Counted from the first letter of the stretch, positions 24,496 through 33,017 are shown. The stretch is DNA of 41,394 nucleotides from Metabacillus niabensis (GCF_902829255.1 NZ_CADEPK010000299.1:1-41394); one strand, 5' to 3'. The notes: generated by a model from the sequence alone, not told the origin. Numbers and translations: made by a program.

Positions 24496-24909
24496 ATGTA
24501 TAAAGATTTAGATAACCTACTATCTGCCGAAACATCAGTAGATTCCTGGTATGACGATGGTTGTATGATTGCAAGTGAAATACTATCAGAGTTTAGCACA
24601 GAAGATTGGCAAGAGCTAGCACGAAAGGTCCTTACGAAACCTTTAGAATGGCAAAAGAAGCTAGCTTACTGTCTTGATAGCAATTGCACGAACTATGAAC
24701 TTCAGATTCTATTATCATTACTAAATATTCAAGATGAAGAGCTATTTGTAATTTGTATTGATACACTAAGAAGCTATACAACACCAGAAAGTATAAAAAT
24801 AATCGCAGAGAATCATATCATACTAAAACGAGTAAATGAATTAATCCCCAAATCAGGAGTAGCTGTTAAGAAAATTCTCGAAGATTTTCTTGTAAATATT
24901 CAACAATAG
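24496..24909 (+). CDS. Helical 137-residue protein, probable immunity gene
   Basis: ATG 24496 is eight bases after AAGGG; the GTG at 24487 overlaps that site. The product is all helical with a HEAT-like rhythm: WYDDGCMIASEILSEF, DWQELARKVLTKPLEWQKKL, ELQILLSLLNIQDEELFVIC and VKKILEDFLVNIQQ. I associate such helical-repeat proteins with toxin immunity but cannot name the family. Confidence 0.6.
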   Translation: MYKDLDNLLSAETSVDSWYDDGCMIASEILSEFSTEDWQELARKVLTKPLEWQKKLAYCLDSNCTNYELQILLSLLNIQDEELFVICIDTLRSYTTPESIKIIAENHIILKRVNELIPKSGVAVKKILEDFLVNIQQ

Positions 24910-25054
24910 TTTTACTTACCTTAAGTCTATATAGTTTTTAGTAACCAAGGGTAGCTCGATGATTTCTTTATTAAAAGAGCGAGAAAACTTGTTTTACATT
25001 GAAGTTGTTTTAAAATGCTTTCTTTAAAATATAGATAGAAATGAGGAAATCTAA

Positions 25055-25636
25055 TTGGATGCTGACATTAGAGTAAGTTCCTTACCATCTGAGAATCGTA
25101 AATTGTTTCAAAAGGTGAAACATCAGACACTATACAAAATGATAAGGTTTAGCTGGTGGGAGAGTCATGAAGCAATGGTGCAATGTGGAATTGCTGAAGA
25201 AGACGTATTCTCATTAACTGCAGGACATGTGTTAATGTATTTTCATTCTGGATTAGTTATAGGGGCAGCAAGTGACCCAGAGCGAAATTCAGTTCTTATT
25301 TGGGTGGAAAGAAATGACACAGGCTATGTATCTGATGATCCTATCGAAACTGATACTGATTTATTTTCGATTAATGCCTTGGATAAACAATATAGCAGCT
25401 CTTATTGGCGTCAAATCGTAGGGCATAGGATTGAAGAGATTAGTATTATTAAGAGTATTCCGCAAAATGCATTGCTTGCTGAATTGGCCAATGAGGTTGG
25501 TGTTGAGTTCGTTATGGATAATGGGGAAAAAATTATCCTGTCTCATGGTCTCCACAACAATTCGGACGATTTTTCAGTGATAACAGAGTCATATATAGAT
25601 AGAAGAATATTAGAGAATTTAAAGTGGGAAAATTAA
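25055..25636 (+). CDS. Unrecognised 193-residue protein, probable immunity gene
   Basis: The TTG start at 25055 has GAGGAAATCTAA before it. The protein is alpha/beta: HQTLYKMIRFSWWESHEAM at the front, HVLMYFHSGLVIGAASDPE and NSVLIWVERND in the middle, then SYWRQIVGHRIEEI and GVEFVMDNGEKIILSHGL. No family recognised. It ends 15 bases before the second pentapeptide gene, so the two are probably one transcription unit. Confidence 0.6.
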   Translation: MDADIRVSSLPSENRKLFQKVKHQTLYKMIRFSWWESHEAMVQCGIAEEDVFSLTAGHVLMYFHSGLVIGAASDPERNSVLIWVERNDTGYVSDDPIETDTDLFSINALDKQYSSSYWRQIVGHRIEEISIIKSIPQNALLAELANEVGVEFVMDNGEKIILSHGLHNNSDDFSVITESYIDRRILENLKWEN

Positions 25637-25651
25637 AGGATCAGAAAATAA

Positions 25652-26296
25652 ATGCTATGGTGGACAACGATAATGATAATGAAAAAAATCGAACAAAAAG
25701 AGCTAGATTTATTGATAAGCGATCATAATAAATATATAGATTCTGCACAAAAAAATGAGCTAGAGGGCAAGAGGTTAATTTTAGATGAAATAGATTTCTC
25801 ACAAAACGATCTATCAAGGTTAAACTTTGTAAATGTATATATAACAGGATGCATCTTTCATAATATGGTATTTGAGAATATCAATTTTGGAGGAGCAAAA
25901 TTATATGATTGTAAATTAAGTAATATTACCTTTAGAAATGTAAACTTTGGGAAGGCTGTTCTGGATTTTAGTCACATCGAACATTCCACTTTTGAAAATT
26001 GTACACTTCGAAAAATAAACTCAAATGAAACGAAGTTTGAAAAGATATATTTTAATAGTTGTAAATTAGATGATGTATTTGCCTATAGTGTACTTAATGA
26101 TGTGGAATATGAAAATTGTGAGATTAATGGAGTGGAATTTTGGGAATGCATCATTAACAATCTTAAATTTATAAACAGCGAATTTGATGTAAATGATAGT
26201 ATAAAAAAGATTAACATAGGAACCCTTGAGCAACCAATAATCGTTAATGGAAACGAGGCTGTGAAGCTTTTTAAAGGGGCTGCGGAAGGTATATAG
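25652..26296 (+). CDS. Pentapeptide-repeat-like protein, probable immunity gene, copy 2
   Basis: ATG 25652 has AAAGGA about 11 bases upstream; two later in-frame ATGs lack a site. The core shows degenerate pentapeptide repeats (FENINFGGAKLYDC, FRNVNFGKAVLDFSHI, FENCTLRKINSNETKF). A front ends ITGCIFHNM, close to ITECMFHSM of copy 1. The tail INIGTLEQPIIVNGNEAV parallels INIGTIDNPSILNNEEAK. 214 residues. The two pentapeptide genes are clearly paralogues that have diverged most in the repeat core. Confidence 0.72.
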   Translation: MLWWTTIMIMKKIEQKELDLLISDHNKYIDSAQKNELEGKRLILDEIDFSQNDLSRLNFVNVYITGCIFHNMVFENINFGGAKLYDCKLSNITFRNVNFGKAVLDFSHIEHSTFENCTLRKINSNETKFEKIYFNSCKLDDVFAYSVLNDVEYENCEINGVEFWECIINNLKFINSEFDVNDSIKKINIGTLEQPIIVNGNEAVKLFKGAAEGI

Positions 26297-26326
26297 ATCT
26301 TGACAGAATAGGAGATAATAATCGAT

Positions 26327-26447
26327 TTGTATACAAATATATTCCTAGATTCTCATTTGGAGAAAAAGGAGATTATTGATATCGTTTCTAGGTTCGTTTG
26401 ACAGAGTCAGTAAAATAGTACCTTTTACCCGACAAAGATATTGGTAA
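26327..26447 (+). pseudogene. Remnant of another array gene
   Basis: TTG 26327, with AGGAG upstream, opens MYTNIFLDSHLEKKEIIDI and stops after 24 codons (26399). Another frame continues with FDRVSKIVPFTRQRYW to 26447. The regular gene-like start and sudden end suggest a frameshifted, internally deleted immunity gene. Family not identified. Confidence 0.45.
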
Positions 26448-26535
26448 AATTTGTAGAATAAGATTCGATATTGGGGTGTTTTGCTAAGCATAATCATATA
26501 TTCCCTTATTAAAAGAATTGGAGGATTTACATTTA

Positions 26536-27099
26536 ATGGGTTTTTTTAATCGTTTTTTTAAGAAAGTGGAAGAAGTGAATAAAGGAGAAGCTGCTTTGTC
26601 AGAGCTTGAATCTGAGCTTTACATTGAGTCACCAGAGGAAGAAGCTAGGAATTACTGGGTGGAAATGGCACAGAATATTATTGTAAATGTCGTTAAGGCA
26701 ACTGATAACTCTGTAGAGCGTGCCTTTGTCCTAGTAGATATGAGGGAACAGCCTTCTTTTGATATTTTTTATCAAATTGATGGCAGATTAGTGATGTGGA
26801 ATCAGCTTGAAGATACTAGTATAAAAGAAAAGCTTGAAAATGAATTATTACCGCAAGCACCTGCTGTCGCTTCTGCTGTAAATGGCAATTTTGAAGAAGC
26901 TGAACACGTTAAGATTGCCTACGCTGAGCTGCAATTTGAGTGGGCAACTGGAGCTTGGTTTTCTCATATCATTTGGGAAGATGATGACAATGCAAAGCTA
27001 GCAAAGGAAGAAATCCTAAGTCAATGGTTCAATACTTTGAGTGCTGAAATTAAAACTCAACCATTAGATAGTGATGCCAAACTTTCATGGTATCCATGA
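26536..27099 (+). CDS. Unrecognised 187-residue protein, probable immunity gene
   Basis: The frame is open from 26518, but ATG 26536 gives MGFFNRFFKKVEEVNKGE after GGAGG (12-base spacing). The product is acidic. EARNYWVEMAQNIIVNVVK is followed by a beta-sheet region (RAFVLVDMREQPSFDIFYQI, RLVMWNQLED) and a C-terminal FEWATGAWFSHIIWEDDDNA. No family assigned. A terminator follows within ten bases. Confidence 0.6.
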   Translation: MGFFNRFFKKVEEVNKGEAALSELESELYIESPEEEARNYWVEMAQNIIVNVVKATDNSVERAFVLVDMREQPSFDIFYQIDGRLVMWNQLEDTSIKEKLENELLPQAPAVASAVNGNFEEAEHVKIAYAELQFEWATGAWFSHIIWEDDDNAKLAKEEILSQWFNTLSAEIKTQPLDSDAKLSWYP

Positions 27100-27103
27100 A
27101 AAT

Positions 27104-27155
27104 ATGTGGACGGTTCTCATGCTTCTTTGGAAGTGAAAGAACCGTCCACATTTTG
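27104..27155 (+). terminator. Intrinsic terminator
   Basis: ATGTGGACGGTTC pairs perfectly with GAACCGTCCACAT around a 22-base interior and runs into TTTTG, ending the preceding gene's transcript. Confidence 0.88.
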
Positions 27156-27173
27156 TCAAAGGGGGAATAAGTT

Positions 27174-27569
27174 GTGGAACGTCCAGGATCAGTATCTCTA
27201 TGGTTGGGAAATTGTAAAAATGAAAACTTCCTAAGACAATATGTTGATATAAAACTTGATGAAACTGGTGAGAGAATTCCATCGACATTTATGAATGATT
27301 TTAAACTAGACTTTATCGAGTACAATCAAGATTTAGTAGAATGTACATTTATTGATCCCCCTACATCTTCCCTGTCAGAATTACTAAGGAATGCTTCATA
27401 CTCGGATACAATAATTGATGAACTTGTAGATTTTTATGGCCCACACTTATCCGAACAATACAATGTTGCAATACGATTATATGACTTCGAATACCCGGAA
27501 ACGATTGAGGAAGCCGCACTTGATGGTAAAAAACTGACTTTTATTGGTTCGGTAGTTTATGAGGAGTAA
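27174..27569 (+). CDS. Imm22-like immunity protein
   Basis: The GTG start at 27174 follows AAAGGGGGAATAA. The 131-residue protein begins ERPGSVSLWLGNCKNE, then YVDIKLDETGERIPSTFMND, YNQDLVECTFID and a late NVAIRLYDFEYPETI. The SVSLWLGN opening and the IPSxFMxDF centre are what I remember for Imm22. It is an orphan immunity gene here, as no toxin adjoins it. Confidence 0.75.
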   Translation: MERPGSVSLWLGNCKNENFLRQYVDIKLDETGERIPSTFMNDFKLDFIEYNQDLVECTFIDPPTSSLSELLRNASYSDTIIDELVDFYGPHLSEQYNVAIRLYDFEYPETIEEAALDGKKLTFIGSVVYEE

Positions 27570-27623
27570 ACTAAATATCGACATTTAAGAATAAAAATCA
27601 TAAGAGTAGTTGGGGTTGGGAAA

Positions 27624-28125
27624 ATGGATTATGAATTGGAAAGTCCATTACCTTATCAATTACTAGCAGACATGATTCGAAAACAATTAATCGAGGTTCT
27701 GAATCATAAAGTATCCATTCACATCGATGAAGAAGAAATCATAATCGGAACAGAATTTTTTTCGTTAGCTCTAGAAATAGATGATATTTCAGACATTACT
27801 TTTATTAAAGAGCATTATAAGCTAAATGTTAATGTTTGCATAAGAGTTCAACTGTTTAATCAAACGTTTGTTCAAGGTTTAGAGTACTTATTTAGGGTTA
27901 TCGGGAAGCTTATGAAAAGAATGCCTGCGAATCTGTTATTTTTAGGCCGCGATATATGGTGGTCATTTTCCTGTTGTTAAATTGTTAGTAGAGAATCATA
28001 TAGATGTATTTATAACATACTCTGGTGACAACATGAAGGAAATGGATGCGTATGCATTTGCCGTTGAAAGAGGACAAACAGAAATCGCAGAATATATAAA
28101 GGGAAAGATGGATGTAAAAGCATAG
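27624..28125 (+). pseudogene. Chimera of a SitI3-like gene front and an ankyrin gene tail
   Basis: From ATG 27624 the first about 108 residues parallel the cognate immunity protein at 18100: FIKEHYKLNVNVCIRVQLFN against FLKEEYGMEINAEIGIQLFG, then LEYLFRVIGKLMKRMPANLL. The frame closes at 27980. In a second frame, from about 27949 to the TAG at 28123, the DNA reads AIYGGHFPVVKLLVEN, YAFAVERGQTEIAEYI, which is the last 58 codons of an ankyrin gene like that at 22742. Two unrelated immunity genes have been joined out of frame near 27940-27960. The truncated SitI3-like piece is probably inactive. Confidence 0.8.
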
Positions 28126-28307
28126 AAAGAACTTTTGAAAAAACAAGCAAAACATTTCAAGCTCTTTATTATATCTAGATTTTAAATTTACCTCCTATCA
28201 CAAGAAATAAAGGATGCCGATATTCTAGCACCCCATACAACTGTACTTAGACAGAAAGCAAAACTCGCTTGCTCATATCTATTCCATTTTGATTCACGTT
28301 CAATTAT

Positions 28308-28922
28308 TCATTGATTCTCTTTATTTGGCTTTGCCCAGATTAAATAAAGATACCCTAAGATTGCGCGTTCTTGCTTGGTTATGCTCAAATTGGATTGCTT
28401 GACTAGAGCTAGGATATCGCGGTTTTGGTGGCAGCCGAATGCTTTCACTGCGAGCTTATCAAATTTCTTTTGAATCCAAGCCAGTGTTGGGGTGGAAGAT
28501 AAACCGTGTTCCATAAGTAAGATCTGTCCATTCGCTTTACACCATTTATTGAAAAGGTTTAATACATGAACTGGGTTTTCATAGCTACAAAAAGACCCAG
28601 ATGACACAATCGTATCAAAGGAATTATCAGGAAATTCAAGGGACTCAACATCTGACACAATAAATTTTGCTCTAAAGCCGTAATCTTTTGCAGATTCCTC
28701 AGCATGTTCAATCATTTTAGGGCTGAAATCCACTCCTACATACTCAATATCTTTTGGGTAAAATGAGAAATTCATTCCTGCTCCAACCGCTACCTCAAGA
28801 GTGTCCCCTTTGACAGCTTGGAAAATGTGCCTTCTCCATTTGTTATTCTCTTGGTTTTTCCGCCTTTTCGAATATTTTACAGCTTGTTGGTTAAACTTTT
28901 GAATTAATTGTTTTTTCTCCAC
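28308..28922 (-). CDS. Class I SAM-dependent methyltransferase
   Basis: 204 residues of the Methyltransf_11/UbiE-like fold. Motif I is LEVAVGAGMNFSFYP (about residues 42-56), slightly altered from the usual GxGxG. It is followed by YVGVDFSPKMIEHA, VSDVESLEFPDNSFDTIVSS and GQILLMEHGLS. The GTG start at 28922 has AGGAGGTGA about 10 bases upstream. An ATG nearby lies in another frame. The substrate cannot be told. It is convergent with the immunity array and is the first chromosomal-type gene after it. Confidence 0.82.
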   Translation of the reverse strand: MEKKQLIQKFNQQAVKYSKRRKNQENNKWRRHIFQAVKGDTLEVAVGAGMNFSFYPKDIEYVGVDFSPKMIEHAEESAKDYGFRAKFIVSDVESLEFPDNSFDTIVSSGSFCSYENPVHVLNLFNKWCKANGQILLMEHGLSSTPTLAWIQKKFDKLAVKAFGCHQNRDILALVKQSNLSITKQERAILGYLYLIWAKPNKENQ

Positions 28923-29020
28923 GATGTTTCATTCACCTCCTACTATCACTATATCAACAAATTTGCGCTGTTATCCGAATAAAAAAATTTTTTTCATTAT
29001 CGTATGCAAACTTATATAAA

Positions 29021-29057
29021 CAAAAAAATGCCTTTACCATCATAGGTAAACGCATCC
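29021..29057 (-). terminator. Intrinsic terminator of the DUF3231 gene
   Basis: On the minus strand GATGCGTTTACC, loop TATGAT, GGTAAAGGCAT runs into TTTTTTTG, starting about 30 bases past the DUF3231 stop. Confidence 0.85.
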
Positions 29058-29084
29058 TTGTTTGATTATTTGTTATCTGTTTTT

Positions 29085-30095
29085 TCATTCCAACAACTTC
29101 TTTCGGTCCGTTACAAGGGGAGGCTGCTCGAGCCATTCTTTTTCAATTAAAATGTCAAAGGTGTCCTTTGCGTAATTCATGACTTCTGCAATGATTTTGC
29201 TATATTGGGCTGTCAAATCGGTTCTCATTGTTACAGACATGGCGTGTGATATGAGGCTGATGTCTACCGAATTCAGCATGTTAATAAGAGCAAAAATTAG
29301 CTTATCGGAAAATGGTGAGACAGTGGAGGCAGTTACTTCCATCCCGACAGTAACTGTGCCAAGAAGATCCTCCGCCATCATTAAGTCGTTGAAGAATTGG
29401 ATTTGTTTTTCACTAATCGATTTTCCCCTTAGTATGTGATTTTTTAGTTTCTTATCATTGATGACTTGGGCAAAGCCTAACATGATAATGACAGAGAAAT
29501 AATTTCGCTCTATGTTAAAAAAGATCTCGGACAATTCGATTGCATTGAGTGGACGTTTTTTGCCAACGATTCCGTTAAGGAAGGAGCCTTTTTGAACGAA
29601 CTCAATTTCCTTAGGGTATTCCATTTTAGGTGGGCGGTCATAAATTCCCTTTGAGAGCATTAATTTTACGGCTTTTCCAAACATCTCAGTTGTTGTATGT
29701 ATACACTCAGTAAAGAAATCAAGGATGTCTAATCGAACATTATTAGAGGCAAAATAACTAAAGTTTATCATCCCAAGTCGATTTGTCATGTAAAGATAAC
29801 TTAGTGTAAACACATCGTGAAAGAGCTGTGGGGCAGCCAAATTTACATCACCATCTGAAAAGCCTTCTGGTATCGGGAAATTCTCCTCGAGAAAGATTTG
29901 CTTTACCTTTTCTAATCTCCCTTCTGAAATATGCAATGCCTCTTTGGCAAGTGGCTTGATTTCCTCATCCTGAAGGTGATGCAGAAAATATGTTAAAAAT
30001 TGAACATTCATACTCTCCTGATTAAAAATTCCCCAAAGCCCACCAATTTCTGTGCACGTTAATTTAATATTGTGTTGTTTATTATGTGGTTCCAA
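29085..30095 (-). CDS. DUF3231 family protein
   Basis: The 336-residue protein has two related helical halves. The first begins LTCTEIGGLWGIFNQESM with HHLQDEEIKPLAKEALHISE. The second begins PLNAIELSEIFFNIERNYFS. DUF3231 proteins are ferritin-like helical bundles common in Bacillaceae, often in several copies, and I know of no assigned function. A TGGAGTGGATCG stretch precedes ATG 30095. Single gene with its own terminator. Confidence 0.85.
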   Translation of the reverse strand: MEPHNKQHNIKLTCTEIGGLWGIFNQESMNVQFLTYFLHHLQDEEIKPLAKEALHISEGRLEKVKQIFLEENFPIPEGFSDGDVNLAAPQLFHDVFTLSYLYMTNRLGMINFSYFASNNVRLDILDFFTECIHTTTEMFGKAVKLMLSKGIYDRPPKMEYPKEIEFVQKGSFLNGIVGKKRPLNAIELSEIFFNIERNYFSVIIMLGFAQVINDKKLKNHILRGKSISEKQIQFFNDLMMAEDLLGTVTVGMEVTASTVSPFSDKLIFALINMLNSVDISLISHAMSVTMRTDLTAQYSKIIAEVMNYAKDTFDILIEKEWLEQPPLVTDRKKLLE

Positions 30096-30511
30096 TAACG
30101 ATCCACTCCATCATTTTTAGTTATAGTATTGCAAACTCCAATCATTAATAATCTTTAATTTTTATTTTTTTAAATGGAGATTATTTTTAGGTATAATTTG
30201 AGCCAGTGTTTGCATTTTTAATGGGATCGTACAATGCGACAATTGGCTTGATGTCATGCATTTTGAAGGTGGACTCCTTTAAACTATCTTGATGGAATTG
30301 AAATGATTCTTTATTTTTAAGTGAAAAGCTGTTTTGTTTTTATTGGAATGTTTACATAGTTTTTGTAATGGCAAAAAAATGCCTCGTAAACCCTTGTTGG
30401 CGGAGCGAATATCGTTAATAATTAGTATGAGGTAAACTGGAAAAACATTGTAAAAAGATTGCGGATACCTCAGTCTTTATTTCTTATCATAATAGAATGA
30501 GAGGGCTTAAG
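30096..30511. other. Intergenic stretch without a recognisable gene
   Basis: About 415 bases between divergent genes. No frame or RNA fold stood out. It must hold promoters for both directions. Confidence 0.4.
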
Positions 30512-30889
30512 ATGAGTGTTTCAATTTATTACACAGCAACACGTAAACAAAAGCTAACGAAGGAAGAACAAGAGGCTATTCATCAATTCATTATTGATTA
30601 TTCCGTTGATGAAGAAATCGAAAAATATATGAATACGGGTGAAGGATATAATTGGACTAGCTTTTATGTCTATGACAATGAAGATCCTACAGAAGCGGAT
30701 GTTATATTTGAAGGTGCAACCCAGCTACCTGATAATAGCGAAGATGCGATGTGGGATGGTATTCAGCATTGGTCGGCTTTGCTTTCGCAAATTCGCTCTG
30801 TTGTCCCAGAGGCAAAGTGGCATGTACATGTAGATGACCATGAGCTTGTGTGGGATGAAGAGCATTTGGAATATGACCTATCGAAATAA
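30512..30889 (+). CDS. Hypothetical acidic protein, 125 residues
   Basis: ATG 30512 with GAGGGC upstream gives MSVSIYYTATRKQKLTKEEQ. The in-frame codon at 30497 lies upstream of that site. It continues HQFIIDYSVDEEIEKYMN, EGYNWTSFYVYDNED and HWSALLSQIRSVVPEAKWHV. It is acidic, soluble and alpha/beta, and resembles small unassigned proteins of Bacillus. Single-gene unit; function unknown. Confidence 0.68.
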   Translation: MSVSIYYTATRKQKLTKEEQEAIHQFIIDYSVDEEIEKYMNTGEGYNWTSFYVYDNEDPTEADVIFEGATQLPDNSEDAMWDGIQHWSALLSQIRSVVPEAKWHVHVDDHELVWDEEHLEYDLSK

Positions 30890-30997
30890 ATGGATGAAAG
30901 GCACTTGTTGCTTTGTGGAATAGTTTAGCTAATATAACATGAACCATCTATCAGCATGTAGGATAGATGGTTTTAAGGGAATAGTACGTTTATAAAT

Positions 30998-31258
30998 CTA
31001 CTTGTTAAAATACTGCTGAATGATTGAGGCAAATTCTTTCGTTGCTTCTTCATTTTTTACATTTAAATTTAAAACTAAGTTTCCTAAATAATCATCTGTT
31101 TCGAAAAGCTTTTGGTTGGTTTGATAAATATTCAACAAAATCGGATATTGCTTACCGACCTTTTCCATCTTCGTTTGAATTTTATATTCCTTTGTTCCGA
31201 AACCGAGTGAAGTATAAATTGCAAAAAATAGATCAAAAACTAAATCGAAAATAATCAC
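30998..31258 (-). CDS. Small hypothetical protein coupled to the AraC regulator, 86 residues
   Basis: The GTG at 31258 overlaps the TGA of the regulator gene (GTGA), so it is read by coupled translation. It begins with a short hydrophobic segment, IIFDLVFDLFFAIYTSLGFG, followed by a soluble charged part (KIQTKMEKVGKQYPILLN, then NVKNEEATKEFASIIQQYFN). Possibly a membrane-associated partner of the regulator. Family unknown. Confidence 0.65.
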   Translation of the reverse strand: MIIFDLVFDLFFAIYTSLGFGTKEYKIQTKMEKVGKQYPILLNIYQTNQKLFETDDYLGNLVLNLNVKNEEATKEFASIIQQYFNK

Positions 31259-32139
31259 ATTTCATCAAATCCTAAATTAATTGGATCTAATGGTAATTGC
31301 TCCTGTGCTAGCATATTTGTTGAAGGAACCGATTGATCTACCTCTTCAAAAGCAAACCCGTCAGCCCATACCTTTCCTGTTCCGATTAATAGAACCCCAA
31401 AGTGTATTGAAACGCTGTCTTCAGGCACATCTAGCACGATAAAATAATAGTTCCAATCAGTTGTACCTTGGATTGGGCGATTGTCCATATTATCAAACTG
31501 GATCATATCACTAGAAGCATTATCAATTCGACACCATGCCCCACACTTTACAACTTCTTCAGTTTTTAAAAAACAGGAAACTTTAATCCGTTTTCCTTTC
31601 CATTTTTCCGCTGAAAAGCTTTGCATCATCGTGCCAAATTGTCCTTCCCCTGCGTCTCCAACAGACGCAAGTAAGCCCGAGCTTGTACCCGTATGAAATA
31701 CTTGATTGTCGGCTTTCATTTCATAGAGATTCGGGTGTGAGCCACTTAAAACCCATCCTTTAATCAATTTTTGTTCACCCATATTTTCTTCCTCCGTCCT
31801 TTGTAGTGTTCGCATCAATTTACGATATTTTCCTGGTGGCATTTGATAGACTTCTTTAAAAGAACGAGTAAAAGCCTCTTGGGATTGAAATTGCAACTCA
31901 AAGGCTATTTGAATAATCGATTCATCTGAATATAACAAGTACATCGCAGCTGTCGCTAATCGACGTTTACGAATATACTCCCCGATGTTCATTCCTGTTT
32001 CTTGTTTGAAAACTCTCGATAAATGAAATTTAGAATAACCAATTTGAACTGCATAATCCTCTAATTGCCATTCTTCTAATAAATGCTCTTCTAAAAAAGA
32101 AATAACATCTCTAGTTACTTCGCTATACATGATGCTCAC
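31255..32139 (-). CDS. AraC-family regulator with C-terminal carbohydrate-binding-like domain
   Basis: Residues about 8-105 hold the two helix-turn-helices of the AraC type: WQLEDYAVQIGYSKFHLSRV and ESIIQIAFELQFQSQEAFTR, then FKEVYQMPPGKYRK. The remaining 185 residues form a beta-sandwich-like domain (GWVLSGSHPNLYEM, WKGKRIKVSCFLKTEEV, TDWNYYFIVLDVPEDS). This domain is placed after the DNA-binding part, the reverse of most AraC proteins. GGTGAGCATC precedes the start. It may sense a ligand that controls itself and the coupled small gene. Confidence 0.82.
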   Translation of the reverse strand: MSIMYSEVTRDVISFLEEHLLEEWQLEDYAVQIGYSKFHLSRVFKQETGMNIGEYIRKRRLATAAMYLLYSDESIIQIAFELQFQSQEAFTRSFKEVYQMPPGKYRKLMRTLQRTEEENMGEQKLIKGWVLSGSHPNLYEMKADNQVFHTGTSSGLLASVGDAGEGQFGTMMQSFSAEKWKGKRIKVSCFLKTEEVVKCGAWCRIDNASSDMIQFDNMDNRPIQGTTDWNYYFIVLDVPEDSVSIHFGVLLIGTGKVWADGFAFEEVDQSVPSTNMLAQEQLPLDPINLGFDEM

Positions 32140-32298
32140 CTCACTTACTAAGTTTAGAGGGTTGTGAAAATATATTTTTGATAATAATTGCTATATATGA
32201 ATTATTATTTTGTAATGTCGAAATATTCTTTCTTTTATTATACTAAGAAGTAAGGAAAAATGGTATGTAAGGAAGATGTCTTGCTAACTAATTACCTA

Positions 32299-32856
32299 TC
32301 AGTCAATTTCCTTAATGATTCTTGCTGGATTTCCACCAACTACTACATTGTCTGGTACATCTTTTGTAACAACTGCACCTGAGGCGATAACAACATTGTT
32401 TCCTATCGTTACGCCTGGATTTACAATAGCACTTCCGCCAATCCACACATTGTTTCCAATTGTAATTGGTTTTCCATATTCTTTACCTGAATTACGTTCA
32501 ATTGGATTAAGAGGGTGTGTTGCTGTATAGATTTGTACTCCTGGTCCAAGCATGCAATTATCGCCAAATCGGACTTCACATACATCTAAAATGGTACAGT
32601 CGAAGTTCGCAAAAAAGTTTTCTCCAACATAGGTGTTATAGCCATAATCAAAACGTATATTTGGCTCCATATATACATTATCTCCAGTTGAACCGAGCAA
32701 TTCCTTTAATAAAATTGTTCGTAATTCCTTTTCAGATTCTAGTGTTTGATTATAGATTCTAATCTTACGTCCTGCTTCCAGATGTTCTTTTACTAATTCG
32801 GGGTCAGCTGGATTGTACATTTCACCAGCCAGCATTTTTTCTTTTTCTGTTTTCAT
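32299..32856 (-). CDS. Maltose/galactoside-type O-acetyltransferase
   Basis: 185 residues of the LacA/Maa family. The N-terminal cap is [20 protein letters not shown] left-handed beta-helix follows, with the catalytic histidine in [10 protein letters not shown] (about residue 115) and the [19 protein letters not shown] repeats. It ends [28 protein letters not shown] precedes ATG 32856. It transfers acetyl from acetyl-CoA to sugars, probably as a detoxifying step. Single gene. Confidence 0.9.
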   Translation of the reverse strand: MKTEKEKMLAGEMYNPADPELVKEHLEAGRKIRIYNQTLESEKELRTILLKELLGSTGDNVYMEPNIRFDYGYNTYVGENFFANFDCTILDVCEVRFGDNCMLGPGVQIYTATHPLNPIERNSGKEYGKPITIGNNVWIGGSAIVNPGVTIGNNVVIASGAVVTKDVPDNVVVGGNPARIIKEID

Positions 32857-32963
32857 CTATTGATTCTCCTTCTTATTAGTTTTTGCTTCTGATTGTTAAT
32901 CGGATAGAAGTATTGTCTCCGAATAAAGGTAGAGGTACCTACTAGGATTACCTTCTTTTTAGT

Positions 32964-33017
32964 CTTATTAAATGCTTTTAAAAAGTATTTAAAAACTTTT
33001 TAAAAGCATTTAATAAG
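32964..33017. repeat. Perfect 23-bp inverted repeat
   Basis: Arms 32964-32986 and 32995-33017 are exact complements around an 8-base loop (ATTTAAAA). Each arm contains TTAAATGCTTTTAAAA or its complement. It lies between divergent genes (maa-type and DUF1569), lacks a T tract, and is far longer than ordinary operators. It may be a cruciform-forming site, a large operator or a miniature mobile element. Confidence 0.8.

Noticed and set aside
14920-28125. The toxin region as a prophage
   Set aside because: No integrase, capsid, portal, terminase or lysis genes were seen. The content is toxin partners, toxin and immunity-type genes.
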